A DNA stretch of 52,385 nucleotides from a virus. Positions 19,205 through 28,401 of this stretch are shown one piece after another (position 1 is the stretch's first letter; each line of letters opens with the position of its first letter). The notes beneath the pieces were generated by a model, which saw nothing but the letters and a program-made list of their open reading frames with translations, ran no database searches and had not been told where the DNA came from. The stretch covers positions 1 through 52,385 of the IMG/VR virus record IMGVR_UViG_3300035070_002282, one strand, 5' to 3'. A program made the position numbers and the translations under genes.

Positions 19205-19811
19205 TTTTCATTTAAACTCAAAAAAATACATTGACTCACTAACTTTTGCTGACAACGAAGTTATTGTTGAAATAGGCAGCGAACGGGGCGAAGGATCTAC
19301 AGCCTGGTTTGACAATATTGCTAAAGAACGTAATGTTGATTTTTATTCAGTTGATGTTAGTACATACGCACAGCAGCATCTACAATACTTACAGCATACA
19401 AATTTTATTGTAACTAATAGCGGAAGTACTTGGGCGCACAATGACTTGCCGAAGCTAGACAAAAAAATAAAAGTTTTATATCTTGACAATTATGACTGGT
19501 TGCATACTACTAGTAATCACAACGATAATGAAATTGCAATGATTGCTGCATATAGATTACGTGGTGTTACAATGTCAAATTTAAATTGTCAACAAGAGCA
19601 TCTAATGCAAATGATTGGATGCTTGCCTTACATGGCTACTAATTCTATTATTATTTGCGACGATACTCCGTTTCAAGAACATAGCGGAGTTTATATTGGA
19701 AAAAATGGCGCAGTAGTTCCTTATCTATTAAATTATGGGTATGATGTTGCATTTGGTCGCAGTCCTACTACAACGTGTAAAGAGGACAACGGGATTATTT
19801 TAGTAAGATGA
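19197..19811 (+). CDS. SAM-dependent methyltransferase-like protein (class I Rossmann)
   Basis: A 204-residue protein. Motif I reads VEIGSERGEGST (residues 24-35), an acidic strand end FYSVDV follows, then VLYLDNYDW and IIICDDT where the catalytic-side strands would be. The layout fits the class I methyltransferase fold, closest in feel to the MT24 group, although the SERGEG glycine loop is unusual. It overlaps neighbours on both sides by a few bases. Possible role: O- or N-methylation of the cluster product. The acceptor is unknown. Confidence 0.65.
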   Translation: MANFHLNSKKYIDSLTFADNEVIVEIGSERGEGSTAWFDNIAKERNVDFYSVDVSTYAQQHLQYLQHTNFIVTNSGSTWAHNDLPKLDKKIKVLYLDNYDWLHTTSNHNDNEIAMIAAYRLRGVTMSNLNCQQEHLMQMIGCLPYMATNSIIICDDTPFQEHSGVYIGKNGAVVPYLLNYGYDVAFGRSPTTTCKEDNGIILVR

Positions 19812-21040
19812 AATTTTATTTTGATCGAAAAAACGAAGTTAACTTGTCCCATGTTGACGAAATTAAAAATGTTCGTCCTTATACTCAACTAGAAAACTAT
19901 TATAAAAAACGGCAAGCTGAGTTTGTTGTTTCTAAAGATTATAATGCAAACGGAATATATCTTGTAGAAACTAGTAAACTAACACATCAGTGGACTAACG
20001 GGCCATTCGATAGCGCTTTCAGCTTAATCAACAATATTCCATATATTACTAGAGTAGGAATTCAAACAGGCGTATTGCGACTTGTAATACTATCTATTGT
20101 TGAAGGTGATTCGTTTGTTAAGCACAACTGGGACGGTTTTCGAGCATTAACTGATCAAGTAAAAGGAGCAAGATTTCCAAAATTTAGTGTACTAGTAGTG
20201 TCAGGAAATGTTAAAGTACAAGAGGAATATGCTAAATGGTGCAAGGATAATAACGAACAACCTTACATTGAATTTATTGGAGGCTGCGAAGGCCCCTATG
20301 CAACTGAAGTTCACCGAGACTGGCAAGATCGTATTGCAAACTCAAAAGCAAGAGACCAACACGATCCTTATATGTTTAGTAGTTTGAATAGAGCGCATCG
20401 CCCTCATAGAACAGAACACTTGTTTGCAATTGCACGTTTAGGATTACTTAATAAAGGATTAGTTAGCGGCGGGATGTATTTTAAACAGCATGGCGTCGGC
20501 AGTCCTAAATATATAGAGACTTCGCCAGACACTTGGCGAAAGTTTTTATTACATAACTATCCTAGGACAGTTGACGTAGACAATTTGCGAGAACTAAACC
20601 CTGCTAACGATATTAATTTGTCTATATACGAAAATGCTATATTATCTATTGTTACAGAAACATTTTTTGAAGAGACAGGTCTGTTTATTACAGAAAAAAC
20701 TTGGAAACCAATTTCAGTTGGTAGTCCTCAAATGGTTCTTGCACAACGCGGTTTGGCAACCTATATAAACAAAAAATTTGGTATTAATATTATTCTTCCA
20801 GGACTTGATCAAAGATACGATACAGCGCGAGATCCTACTGAACGATTTTTATTATTTCACGAGTCATTAGAAGCATGGTGCAAAATGCCGTTTGTACTAA
20901 AACACAAACTATCTGTGATCTGGGACGAACAGTTAATGCGTAACCAACAAATCTTAAAAGATACTGATTTTAAAGAAGTAATTGTAAAAGACATAATTAG
21001 ATCTACTAATGATTACTTTTTACTTGACATCAACGGCTAA
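19808..21040 (+). CDS. putative glycosyltransferase-like protein, TEK family member 3
   Basis: A 410-residue protein starting in an ATGA overlap with the methyltransferase. FITEKTWKPISVGSPQMV (about 292-310) and a later YDTARDPTERF parallel the TEK segments at 15120 and 17383, though this copy has LPGLDQRYD instead of FKTFSGIIDESYD. A middle segment SSLNRAHRPHRTEHL resembles the F-L-C-F-Q-R-R-W-S-D-H-R region of member 1, a basic stretch that could bind a nucleotide phosphate. No membrane segment. A gap of 18 bases follows before the next gene. Confidence 0.5.
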   Translation: MKFYFDRKNEVNLSHVDEIKNVRPYTQLENYYKKRQAEFVVSKDYNANGIYLVETSKLTHQWTNGPFDSAFSLINNIPYITRVGIQTGVLRLVILSIVEGDSFVKHNWDGFRALTDQVKGARFPKFSVLVVSGNVKVQEEYAKWCKDNNEQPYIEFIGGCEGPYATEVHRDWQDRIANSKARDQHDPYMFSSLNRAHRPHRTEHLFAIARLGLLNKGLVSGGMYFKQHGVGSPKYIETSPDTWRKFLLHNYPRTVDVDNLRELNPANDINLSIYENAILSIVTETFFEETGLFITEKTWKPISVGSPQMVLAQRGLATYINKKFGINIILPGLDQRYDTARDPTERFLLFHESLEAWCKMPFVLKHKLSVIWDEQLMRNQQILKDTDFKEVIVKDIIRSTNDYFLLDING

Positions 21041-21058
21041 TGAGTATATAATTAAACA

Positions 21059-21745
21059 ATGTACGATATTGTCTTTATTAGTTATGGTGAAACATATGCT
21101 GACCACAATTGGGATCTACTAAAAAGTAAATTTCCAACAGCAAAGCGTGTTGACGGCGTAAAAGGAATACACCAAGCACACATTAAAGCAGCAAAAAAAT
21201 GTTTTACTAAAATGTTTTGGGTAGTTGATGCAGATGCACAACTTGTAGACGATTTTAATTTTGATTACGAAGTAGATGCATGGAATTTAGAGACAGTGCA
21301 TGTTTGGCGTAGCATTAACCCTGTAAATGGATTAGAATACGGAAACGGTGGGGTAAAATTATTACCCCGTAAACTTACTCTTAAAATGGATCTTACTAAA
21401 CCGGATATGACCACAAGTATATCCGATAAGTTTAAAGTAGTTGAACGCATTTCAAACGTAACTGCATTTAATACAGATGAATATTCAACTTGGCGTAGTG
21501 CATTTAGAGAATGTGTTAAACTAGCAAGTAAAACAATAGACCGACAGGACGAGGACGAAACAAATGAAAGGTTACGTGTTTGGCAAACAGCCAGAAGCAA
21601 TAGCCCTTATGGAAGCTATGCTATTAAAGGCGCTCAGGAAGGTTCTTCCTACGGAAGAGCAAATCAAAACAATACAGAAGCACTTAAACAAATAAACGAT
21701 TACGATTGGCTATATGAACAATTTTCAAAACATACCCTGGGATAA
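21059..21745 (+). CDS. putative glycosyltransferase, VDAD family, paralogue 2
   Basis: A 228-residue protein paralogous to 12873-13766. Shared segments in the same order are IVFISYGETYADHNW, AKRVDGVKG, VVDADA with D57-x-D59, and VNGLEYGNGGVKLLPRK. The paralogue is about 70 residues longer, mainly at the C-terminus. The D-x-D and the G-N-G-G turn support a nucleotide-sugar transferase. The next radical SAM gene starts inside its last 32 bases. Confidence 0.6.
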   Translation: MYDIVFISYGETYADHNWDLLKSKFPTAKRVDGVKGIHQAHIKAAKKCFTKMFWVVDADAQLVDDFNFDYEVDAWNLETVHVWRSINPVNGLEYGNGGVKLLPRKLTLKMDLTKPDMTTSISDKFKVVERISNVTAFNTDEYSTWRSAFRECVKLASKTIDRQDEDETNERLRVWQTARSNSPYGSYAIKGAQEGSSYGRANQNNTEALKQINDYDWLYEQFSKHTLG

Positions 21746-22697
21746 TATTACTGAGTTTGGGCAGAAAACCCTCCTAAAGAGCCATCTTTTCACGGTTTCG
21801 TGGATCCTGGCTAGATTTTGTAATTATTCGTGCAGTTATTGCTGGCCATACGCTAGATCTAGTACCCCTGACCACCAAGATCTAGAATTGTACTTAAACA
21901 CCCTCGATAGCATCAAAGCACAGGCTCGTGCAAACGGATTCAAAGATTTTCACTTCTCTTTTAGCGGAGGGGAACCTACAGCATATAAATACTTTGGGAA
22001 GATCATAGATCATTATTGCAGTGATGCAACGCCCGAATACCAAAGTATCCACATGACAACAAATCTTAGCCCGGGAAGCAAATGGTGGAACAAATGGTTA
22101 GAAACTACAAGCAGTCTGCAACGTAGAAGTATAACAGCAAGCTACCATGCAGAGTTTGCTAATGAGCAAGAATTTGGAGACAAGTGCTTGCAACTTATGA
22201 AAGGAGGAACACATGTTACAATCAATCAAGTTATGGTTCCGGAAATGTTCGAAGAGCTTTACGGACGCTTGGAGCGATTTGCCGCCAGAGGTATTAATGT
22301 CACTCTCAAGCCCCAGTCCGATCCATCCGCCAGCTTCGTGGTACATGGATATACAAAAGAGCAAGTGGCAAGAATGCAAACCGGATTCCCACAACAATGG
22401 CAAGGGGAACAAGTTGCCCAAATTGCACTCAAAGACGATCAAGGAGTAGAGTACGAATTAGATCAAGCAGAACGCTTTAATGCGTTTGGATTTAATAAGT
22501 TTAAAGGTTGGACCTGCAACGCAGGCTACCAAGGATGCGTTATACGTGAGAACGAAGTTAAACGCAGCTACAGTTGCCATGATGAACCCTTAGGCACGTT
22601 AGACGGCGGATTTGAGCTGTTTAAAGCACCAGCTAAGTGCATTACTCCTACTTGTGTAAGTAGCGCAGATAGTAAGTTGCCAAAATGCAAAAAATAG
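21714..22697 (+). CDS. radical SAM enzyme with C-terminal cysteine region
   Basis: A 327-residue protein: C36-x3-C40-x2-C43 (RFCNYSCSYC), then SFSGGEPT. The C-terminal 60 residues hold several cysteines (WTCNAG, SYSCHDEP, KCITPTC, final CKK) that could bind an auxiliary cluster in the usual SPASM position. It resembles the enzyme at 27499 (HLFTVSWILARFCNY against WFLVSWTLANKCNY). Bases about 21745-22450 are visibly richer in G+C and use codons such as GCC, CTC and TCC that the neighbours avoid, which suggests a more recent acquisition. Substrate unknown. Confidence 0.8.
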   Translation: MNNFQNIPWDNITEFGQKTLLKSHLFTVSWILARFCNYSCSYCWPYARSSTPDHQDLELYLNTLDSIKAQARANGFKDFHFSFSGGEPTAYKYFGKIIDHYCSDATPEYQSIHMTTNLSPGSKWWNKWLETTSSLQRRSITASYHAEFANEQEFGDKCLQLMKGGTHVTINQVMVPEMFEELYGRLERFAARGINVTLKPQSDPSASFVVHGYTKEQVARMQTGFPQQWQGEQVAQIALKDDQGVEYELDQAERFNAFGFNKFKGWTCNAGYQGCVIRENEVKRSYSCHDEPLGTLDGGFELFKAPAKCITPTCVSSADSKLPKCKK

Positions 22698-23971
22698 AAG
22701 CATATGAATATATGAAGACATTTCCTAAACTTGAAAAAGAGTTAGACGGAAATGCAATGTGTGCAATGAAATGGATACATCAATTTGTTAACCTTGAAGA
22801 AGGTATTGTAAAGATGTGTCATAATGTTCCGCACCGTACAATCACTGAAGAAGAAATTAAACTATACGGTAAAGGCATCTTTATGAATCATCCGTATGAA
22901 CAAGAACGCCGCTTGGAAAAGTTAAACAACATAAAGCATTCGGAGTGTAGTTCTTGTTGGAAAAGTGAAAGCAAAGGTGTAAGAAGTTGTAGACTGCCAC
23001 AGCCGTTTTATGATCAGCATAGATCAAGATTCGGCGGCGATAGTATTATGCCTACTCAGCTAGAAATAGTCTTTAGTTCAACTTGCGATCTAAAGTGTAT
23101 ATATTGTTCTAGCAGTTTTAGTTCACAGTGGGATTTAGAAAATAAAAAGTTTGATGTGAATTATAAACCTAGGCCTGACGCACCTCAAGGCTTAGAAGAA
23201 ACATTTTGGCAATGGTTAGAAGAAGATGCAGTAGAACATTTACTGCAATACTATATTATGGGCGGCGAGCCTTTGTTGCAACCAAAAGTATATGACTTTT
23301 TAGAAAAGCTATTAGTGTTGTTAGAAAAACGACCTAATAGATTTAACGTTAAGCCTTCGCTGATTATTATTACAAACGGACATACTCCTAAGATTTATTT
23401 AGACAAGTGGCTGACTATAATTCCAAAACTACAACAGTACATGTCTATTCAAATGGATTATAGTATCGAAGGATATAAAGAACGTGCTGAGTATATTAGA
23501 TCTAATCTTAACTGGGAAAGATTTGTAAACAACTTTGAAAACGTTGCTAGTAAATTTCCAGATATACGATACAGATTTAGTATTACTCATTCTGCAATGA
23601 GTATTACAAGTATTTGTGATTTGTTAAAAACTATAAAATCAATAAAAGATAAAACTAATATCGAAGTTGATTTAATACGTACAAGCATTGCAAATCCAGA
23701 ATATCTTTCACCTTGGATCTTAACTAAGGATTTTTCTAGTTACATAGACGAAACATGTGATTGGATTAAAAATGAAGCACCTGAGTGGACAAGTTACATT
23801 GATCACTTAACTGCAATTAAAAATAGTTTCGGTAATCATACAGCACACGAACTAGCAGAGTTTTGTGCATTTCATGAACGTGTGAAACACCGCCGTGGAC
23901 TTGATGCAGAAGAAATATTTCCTGAGATGCAGGATTGGATTAAGTACTGTAAGGAAGGTGGCAATGTATAG
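22685..23971 (+). CDS. radical SAM enzyme with N-terminal SPASM/twitch-like cysteine domain
   Basis: A 428-residue protein. The core motif is C134-x3-C138-x2-C141 (STCDLKCIYC) with the SAM-binding MGGEPLL later. In front of it are C26, C45 (in EEGIVKMC) and C88-x2-C91 (SECSSCW), the same permuted auxiliary domain as at 13763, 25545 and 31154. Overlap with both neighbours suggests coupled translation with the preceding and following radical SAM genes, so three such enzymes may be made together and could act in sequence. Confidence 0.82.
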   Translation: MQKIEAYEYMKTFPKLEKELDGNAMCAMKWIHQFVNLEEGIVKMCHNVPHRTITEEEIKLYGKGIFMNHPYEQERRLEKLNNIKHSECSSCWKSESKGVRSCRLPQPFYDQHRSRFGGDSIMPTQLEIVFSSTCDLKCIYCSSSFSSQWDLENKKFDVNYKPRPDAPQGLEETFWQWLEEDAVEHLLQYYIMGGEPLLQPKVYDFLEKLLVLLEKRPNRFNVKPSLIIITNGHTPKIYLDKWLTIIPKLQQYMSIQMDYSIEGYKERAEYIRSNLNWERFVNNFENVASKFPDIRYRFSITHSAMSITSICDLLKTIKSIKDKTNIEVDLIRTSIANPEYLSPWILTKDFSSYIDETCDWIKNEAPEWTSYIDHLTAIKNSFGNHTAHELAEFCAFHERVKHRRGLDAEEIFPEMQDWIKYCKEGGNV

Positions 23972-24950
23972 TTTAGATAGTATAAGAGTAGTTCACTTTG
24001 AAGTAACAAGTAAGTGCCAAGCACGATGCCCAATGTGTCCAAGACGGATGCAAGGCGGCCCAATGATGCCATGGGTTACGTTAGAAGAAATTACAATAGA
24101 ACAATTTAAAGAATGGTTCCCTATTAGTTTTATTCAGCAACTAGATAGGCTATTCATGTGCGGCAACTTAGGAGATCCTATTATTGCAAAGGATACAGTG
24201 CCTATATTTAAATATCTTAGAGAGCATAATCCTAATATAAATTTGCAAATGCATACAAACGGCAGTGCTAGAGATGCAAAGTTTTGGCAAGGACTTGCTG
24301 AAACTAATGTAGTTGTTGTATTTGGACTAGACGGGCTAGAAGATACTCACAGTAAGTATCGTATTAATACCGACTTTAACAGAATTATCGAAAATGCAAA
24401 AACATTTATTAATGCAGGCGGCGAAGCTCGTTGGGATATGTTAGTGTTTGATCATAACAAGCATCAGACTGACGAATGTGAAGAATTAGCATATAGCTTA
24501 GGATTTAGCAAGTTTCAAAAGAAAGACTCGAGCAGATTTAAAGATGGAAAATACGTTGTACTTGACGATACTGGTACGCCTATCGATATCCTGTATCCAA
24601 CTAATCGCAGTATAGAGTTTATAGAAAAAGCAGAGACGTCAATCAAGGAAGAAACTCCGGTTATTACTTGTAAGGCAAAGAATAGAAGTGAATTGTATAT
24701 TGGTGCAAACGGTGCAGTAACGCCGTGTTGTTGGATAGATGTAGAATGGTTGCCACCAGTAAGTCCTGAGCGGCAAGACTATATGACAAAGTTAGGGTAT
24801 TTTCCTAATTTAAATAAACAAAGTTTAACTGAAATATTTGAATCACAGTATTTTAATGAAATAGAAAATTCCTGGGGTACAAGTTGCTTAACGACTTGTA
24901 AAAAACAATGTGGAAGTTTTGACAAGTTAGGAGCACAATTTGAAAGTTAA
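23964..24950 (+). CDS. radical SAM/SPASM-type enzyme
   Basis: The ATG at 23964 behind AAGGAAGG is the natural start (328 residues); the frame continues upstream only as a shadow. C18-x3-C22-x2-C25 (SKCQARCPMC) is at the very N-terminus. The C-terminus has a canonical SPASM layout: a cysteine (VITCKAKN), G-A-N-G-A-V-T-P-C-C-W, then TTCKKQC. Known members with this order modify peptides or act on small alcohol/sugar substrates. It overlaps the preceding radical SAM gene by 8 bases and the following gene by 11. Confidence 0.82.
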   Translation: MYSLDSIRVVHFEVTSKCQARCPMCPRRMQGGPMMPWVTLEEITIEQFKEWFPISFIQQLDRLFMCGNLGDPIIAKDTVPIFKYLREHNPNINLQMHTNGSARDAKFWQGLAETNVVVVFGLDGLEDTHSKYRINTDFNRIIENAKTFINAGGEARWDMLVFDHNKHQTDECEELAYSLGFSKFQKKDSSRFKDGKYVVLDDTGTPIDILYPTNRSIEFIEKAETSIKEETPVITCKAKNRSELYIGANGAVTPCCWIDVEWLPPVSPERQDYMTKLGYFPNLNKQSLTEIFESQYFNEIENSWGTSCLTTCKKQCGSFDKLGAQFES

Positions 24951-25545
24951 CATACAAGATGTCCTATTTTGGATGGATGCTATTCGTAACAGCGATGACA
25001 AATACCGCACACTTGAAAGTTTCTGGAAAGGCCAGGTTAACAGTAAGATTTGGCTTGCTAATGCATTACGTGTAAACTACGTTGACGATGACGCTCGTAT
25101 TGTAATATACGGAGGCTGGAACGGTGTACTAGCTAGTATTCTATTCAACAGCAATATGAGCATCGAGCATATTACAAGTGTTGACATTGACGAAGACTGT
25201 CAAGAAACTGCTTACGCAGTTAATAAGAACTATGAAATAGCAGGACGCTTTACAGCAATAACAGCAGACATGTGTACTTACACAGAACCTGCTGACATTG
25301 TTATTAACACAAGTTGCGAACACATTACGCAAGAACAATACGAGCAGTGGTTATCTAATCAGCCAGATGATGCATTGATCGTTTTACAAAGTAATGATTA
25401 CTTTGATCACGACGAACACGTTAGATGTGCAGTAGACGTTAGTGACTTTAGTCGTATGAGTAATATAACTTCATTATGGGCGGGCGTATTGCCGTTGCCT
25501 AAGTACAATCGTTTTATGTTATTCGGATATAAAAAGGAAAGTTAA
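24940..25545 (+). CDS. SAM methyltransferase-like Rossmann protein
   Basis: A 201-residue protein with a TTG start behind AGGAG, placed inside the end of the radical SAM gene; an ATG at codon 12 is the alternative. IVIYGGWNGVLAS looks like a modified motif I, SVDIDEDC supplies the acidic end of strand 2, and VINTSCEH stands where the catalytic-loop strand would be. The fold assignment is moderately firm, the methyltransferase activity less so because the glycine loop (GGWNG) is atypical. It ends with TAATG overlap to the next radical SAM gene. Confidence 0.58.
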   Translation: MKVNIQDVLFWMDAIRNSDDKYRTLESFWKGQVNSKIWLANALRVNYVDDDARIVIYGGWNGVLASILFNSNMSIEHITSVDIDEDCQETAYAVNKNYEIAGRFTAITADMCTYTEPADIVINTSCEHITQEQYEQWLSNQPDDALIVLQSNDYFDHDEHVRCAVDVSDFSRMSNITSLWAGVLPLPKYNRFMLFGYKKES

Positions 25546-26846
25546 TGACTGATTCAAAAACATTTTGTCCATTACCCTTTATACATCTAGCAACTCGGCC
25601 TAATGGAGATGTACGAGTGTGCTGTACTGCTAATGCTAGTGGTGCAGGAATATCCGACGACAAAGAAGCAGGCCTTGTTAAAAAAGATGGCATTAATATG
25701 AACTTGCGTGATCATACAATTGAAGAAGTATGGAACAGTGAACAGATGCGCAGCACAAGATTGCAAATGCTTAACGGAGAAGTGCCTGCAAGTTGTACAA
25801 AGTGCTTTGCAGAAGAAGCAAAAGGAATTAAAAGTAAACGCTCTTGGGAAACTGAAGTTTGGCAACAGAGAGTGTGCTTAGATAGCATTGTGTCGTCAAT
25901 GGACAATCACGGTGAATTGCCGGTTGACATTCCTTATTTTGATTTACGTCTAGGTAATATGTGTAACCTAAAATGTATTATGTGTAGTCCGCACGATAGT
26001 TCAAGTTGGATTAAAGATTGGAAACTACAGTATCCTAAATATGATCTTATAGACTTAAAGCAAGATCAAGGATGGGATCCTAATTATGATTACGCTTGGT
26101 ATAAAAAAGGTTCATTTATTAAAAGTGTAAAAAATCAAGCAAAGTATATTAAAGAACTATATTTTGCAGGCGGTGAGCCATTGATGATTCCTGAACACTA
26201 TTCTATTCTTGAATTTATGGTGGAAGAAGGATATGCAAAAAATTGTGTATTGCGATATAACTCAAACGGCACAGATATAAGTGACAGACTTTTAAGTTTA
26301 TGGACATACTTTAAAGAAGTTAAATTTAACTTTAGTATTGATGCTGTAGGCGAAAAGAACGATTACATTCGTTATCCTAGTAAATGGGATAGTTTGCTTA
26401 CTAATATACATAAGTTAGATAATACTGATGACAACGTTACAGTTAATATGGCGTGTGCAGTACAGTTGTTAAATGTAGGCAGTCTAGTAGAATTAGCAGA
26501 ATGGAAACTAGCGCAAAATTTTAAAAAAATTAATCGTGCTCCTTATGGTGCAGGTGTTATAGGACTGCACTTAGTATACTTACCTAGCTATTTAAATATA
26601 AAAGTACTTCCCATAAGTGTTAAGCAACAAGTATCCGAGTCTATAAGTACATTTGCTAACACATATGACACTAAAGAATTTACTACTAACAAATACGGAC
26701 GCGAGCGATGGCTAGGAATGGTAGATTTTATGAACAGTGAAGATTGGTCACACAAACTTCCAGCAGCAGTACGCTACTTAGAAATCTGCGACACAACACG
26801 CCATTTAGATTTTAGAAAAACATTTACAGAATTAAAGGACATATAA
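25545..26846 (+). CDS. radical SAM enzyme with N-terminal SPASM-like domain
   Basis: A 433-residue protein and the clearest case of the permuted architecture. N-terminal C8, G21-x4-C26-C27 (NGDVRVCC), a WNSEQMRSTR helix and C84-x2-C87 follow SPASM spacing closely. The core C140-x3-C144-x2-C147 (NMCNLKCIMC) and AGGEPLM come after it. So the auxiliary-cluster domain precedes the radical SAM barrel. It starts and ends in TAATG overlaps. Proteins of this type are usually annotated as twitch-domain radical SAM proteins in marine phages, function unknown. Confidence 0.85.
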   Translation: MTDSKTFCPLPFIHLATRPNGDVRVCCTANASGAGISDDKEAGLVKKDGINMNLRDHTIEEVWNSEQMRSTRLQMLNGEVPASCTKCFAEEAKGIKSKRSWETEVWQQRVCLDSIVSSMDNHGELPVDIPYFDLRLGNMCNLKCIMCSPHDSSSWIKDWKLQYPKYDLIDLKQDQGWDPNYDYAWYKKGSFIKSVKNQAKYIKELYFAGGEPLMIPEHYSILEFMVEEGYAKNCVLRYNSNGTDISDRLLSLWTYFKEVKFNFSIDAVGEKNDYIRYPSKWDSLLTNIHKLDNTDDNVTVNMACAVQLLNVGSLVELAEWKLAQNFKKINRAPYGAGVIGLHLVYLPSYLNIKVLPISVKQQVSESISTFANTYDTKEFTTNKYGRERWLGMVDFMNSEDWSHKLPAAVRYLEICDTTRHLDFRKTFTELKDI

Positions 26847-27502
26847 TGACCCCACAAGAAATTGAAAGAGGATTACGTTGGCAGAGTCTAGTAAATCTAG
26901 GCAACCAGGTAAAGCTCAAGTGGAAAATTGAAGAGCATCAAGTAGAACAGCAGTTAGAGCAGTTTAAAGATAACTGGTGTCCTTATAATGCTAAGAAAGA
27001 TACACACAATAATAGATGGGGATTACCGGTAACTAGTCATACAGGCGATGTTATGGATAATTACCATCTTAACAGTTTTGGACATATGCAAAAGTACCAC
27101 GACGTTGAGATGAAAGAAGAAAACTTTAATACTCCAACTGAAGTGTATAAACAGATTCCTGACATTGCAAAACTAGTAGATGTGTTTGCTCCTGACATCG
27201 GGCGTGTACATTTATTACGCATAGACCAAGGCGGCTTCTTTCCTCCGCACAGAGACTTTCACGGAACTAGCCCGGAATACTTTAGGTTACTAACTGTGTT
27301 TGGTCGTTGCAGTCCGGAGAACTATGTGCAACTAGTAGACGGTAAGCCGTTGTATCCAGAATCAGGTTATGTTTATTTTACTAATTTTCAATTAGACCAT
27401 AGTGTGTTTAGTTTTAGTGACAACCTGTATAGTCTTATTTTAACAGTAAAGTTAAATGAACGCACACAAAATCTAATACTAAACAATACAATGGCAGAAT
27501 GA
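26846..27502 (+). CDS. 2OG-Fe(II) oxygenase-like protein
   Basis: A 218-residue protein. H135-x-D137 (FPPHRDFHG) and distal H175 (QLDHSVFS) fit a double-stranded beta-helix iron site. The pattern around them (VHLLRIDQGGFFPPHRD, then SGYVYFTNFQLDH) resembles aspartyl/asparaginyl hydroxylase-type proteins. A clear 2OG-binding arginine after H175 is not obvious (a lysine, in VKLNER, is nearby), which slightly weakens the call. It sits between two radical SAM genes and overlaps both, so it probably acts on the same product. Confidence 0.7.
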   Translation: MTPQEIERGLRWQSLVNLGNQVKLKWKIEEHQVEQQLEQFKDNWCPYNAKKDTHNNRWGLPVTSHTGDVMDNYHLNSFGHMQKYHDVEMKEENFNTPTEVYKQIPDIAKLVDVFAPDIGRVHLLRIDQGGFFPPHRDFHGTSPEYFRLLTVFGRCSPENYVQLVDGKPLYPESGYVYFTNFQLDHSVFSFSDNLYSLILTVKLNERTQNLILNNTMAE

Positions 27503-28401
27503 AACTAACATACGCTGACTCAAAAAAAGAAAACTGGTTTCTTGTTAGCTGGACGCTTGCTAATAAGTGTAATTATCGATGTGACTATTGTCCTTCATTC
27601 TTACATAACGGATCTAGTGGCTGGCCAGAAAAAGAAGACGTTCTTACTTTTGTAAAATCATTTAATTTACCAGGCAAAGAAATTTGCTATAGGATCACCG
27701 GAGGTGAACCAACACACTGGAAACATTTTACAGAATTTGCAAAAGTAGTTAAACAAGAAGGACACTATTTTAGTTTTCTTACTAATGGCAGTCAAAGCGT
27801 AGAGTATTACAAAGAAATTAGTAAGTACACAGATGGCATTATTATAAGCTACCATCCTCAGTATGCTAACGTAGACCACATTGCTGATGTAGCAAACGCT
27901 ATAAGCTGTCCTGTAGCACTTAACTTAATGCTAGTACCAGAGCAGTTTAATGAGCAAGTAAGCGTTGCAGAGCGCTTATATGCGCTCACAGATGCCCTTG
28001 CAATATGGCCTAAGGTAGTAGTAGATAAAACAAGCGTTGATCATATTACTAATGAAGTGAGTAATTATACTGATGAACAAAAGTCAATAATTGCATCTTG
28101 GCCATACTTTAGAAAACTAGACGACAATGTATTACATAGAGGCGAGCTGTTATTAGACGAGGATAAGGTAACAGCTAACGATATAATTATCCGCGAGTTA
28201 AACAATCATAAAGGTTGGAAGTGCTGGGCAGGACTGCATATGATTAAAATTGACATGTATGGTAACTTGTTTAGATCCGAGTGCGAACAAGGCGGCCCTA
28301 TTGGCACATTAACTAGTTACAATTTGCCTACTCAAACAATTACTTGTGGCAAAACTGTATGTGCGTGTTTAAGCGATATCTATCTGCGTAAGGAGCTCTA
28401 A
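27499..28401 (+). CDS. radical SAM enzyme with C-terminal cysteine region
   Basis: A 300-residue protein in ATGA overlap with the oxygenase. C24-x3-C28-x2-C31 (NKCNYRCDYC) and TGGEPTHW give the core. The C-terminus has KCWAG, MYGNLFRSEC, then TCGKTVCAC: a cysteine, a G-N-x-x-x-x-x-C segment and a cluster of cysteines, much like a short SPASM domain. Nearest relative in the window is the gene at 21714. Its 3' end overlaps the convergent propeller gene by 33 bases and there is no terminator between them. Confidence 0.82.
   Translation: MKLTYADSKKENWFLVSWTLANKCNYRCDYCPSFLHNGSSGWPEKEDVLTFVKSFNLPGKEICYRITGGEPTHWKHFTEFAKVVKQEGHYFSFLTNGSQSVEYYKEISKYTDGIIISYHPQYANVDHIADVANAISCPVALNLMLVPEQFNEQVSVAERLYALTDALAIWPKVVVDKTSVDHITNEVSNYTDEQKSIIASWPYFRKLDDNVLHRGELLLDEDKVTANDIIIRELNNHKGWKCWAGLHMIKIDMYGNLFRSECEQGGPIGTLTSYNLPTQTITCGKTVCACLSDIYLRKEL

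Noticed and set aside
10626-28401. Classical RiPP cluster with a precursor peptide
   Set aside because: Despite several SPASM-type radical SAM enzymes, I found no short leader-core peptide gene, no peptidase-transporter and no precursor-binding domain in this run.
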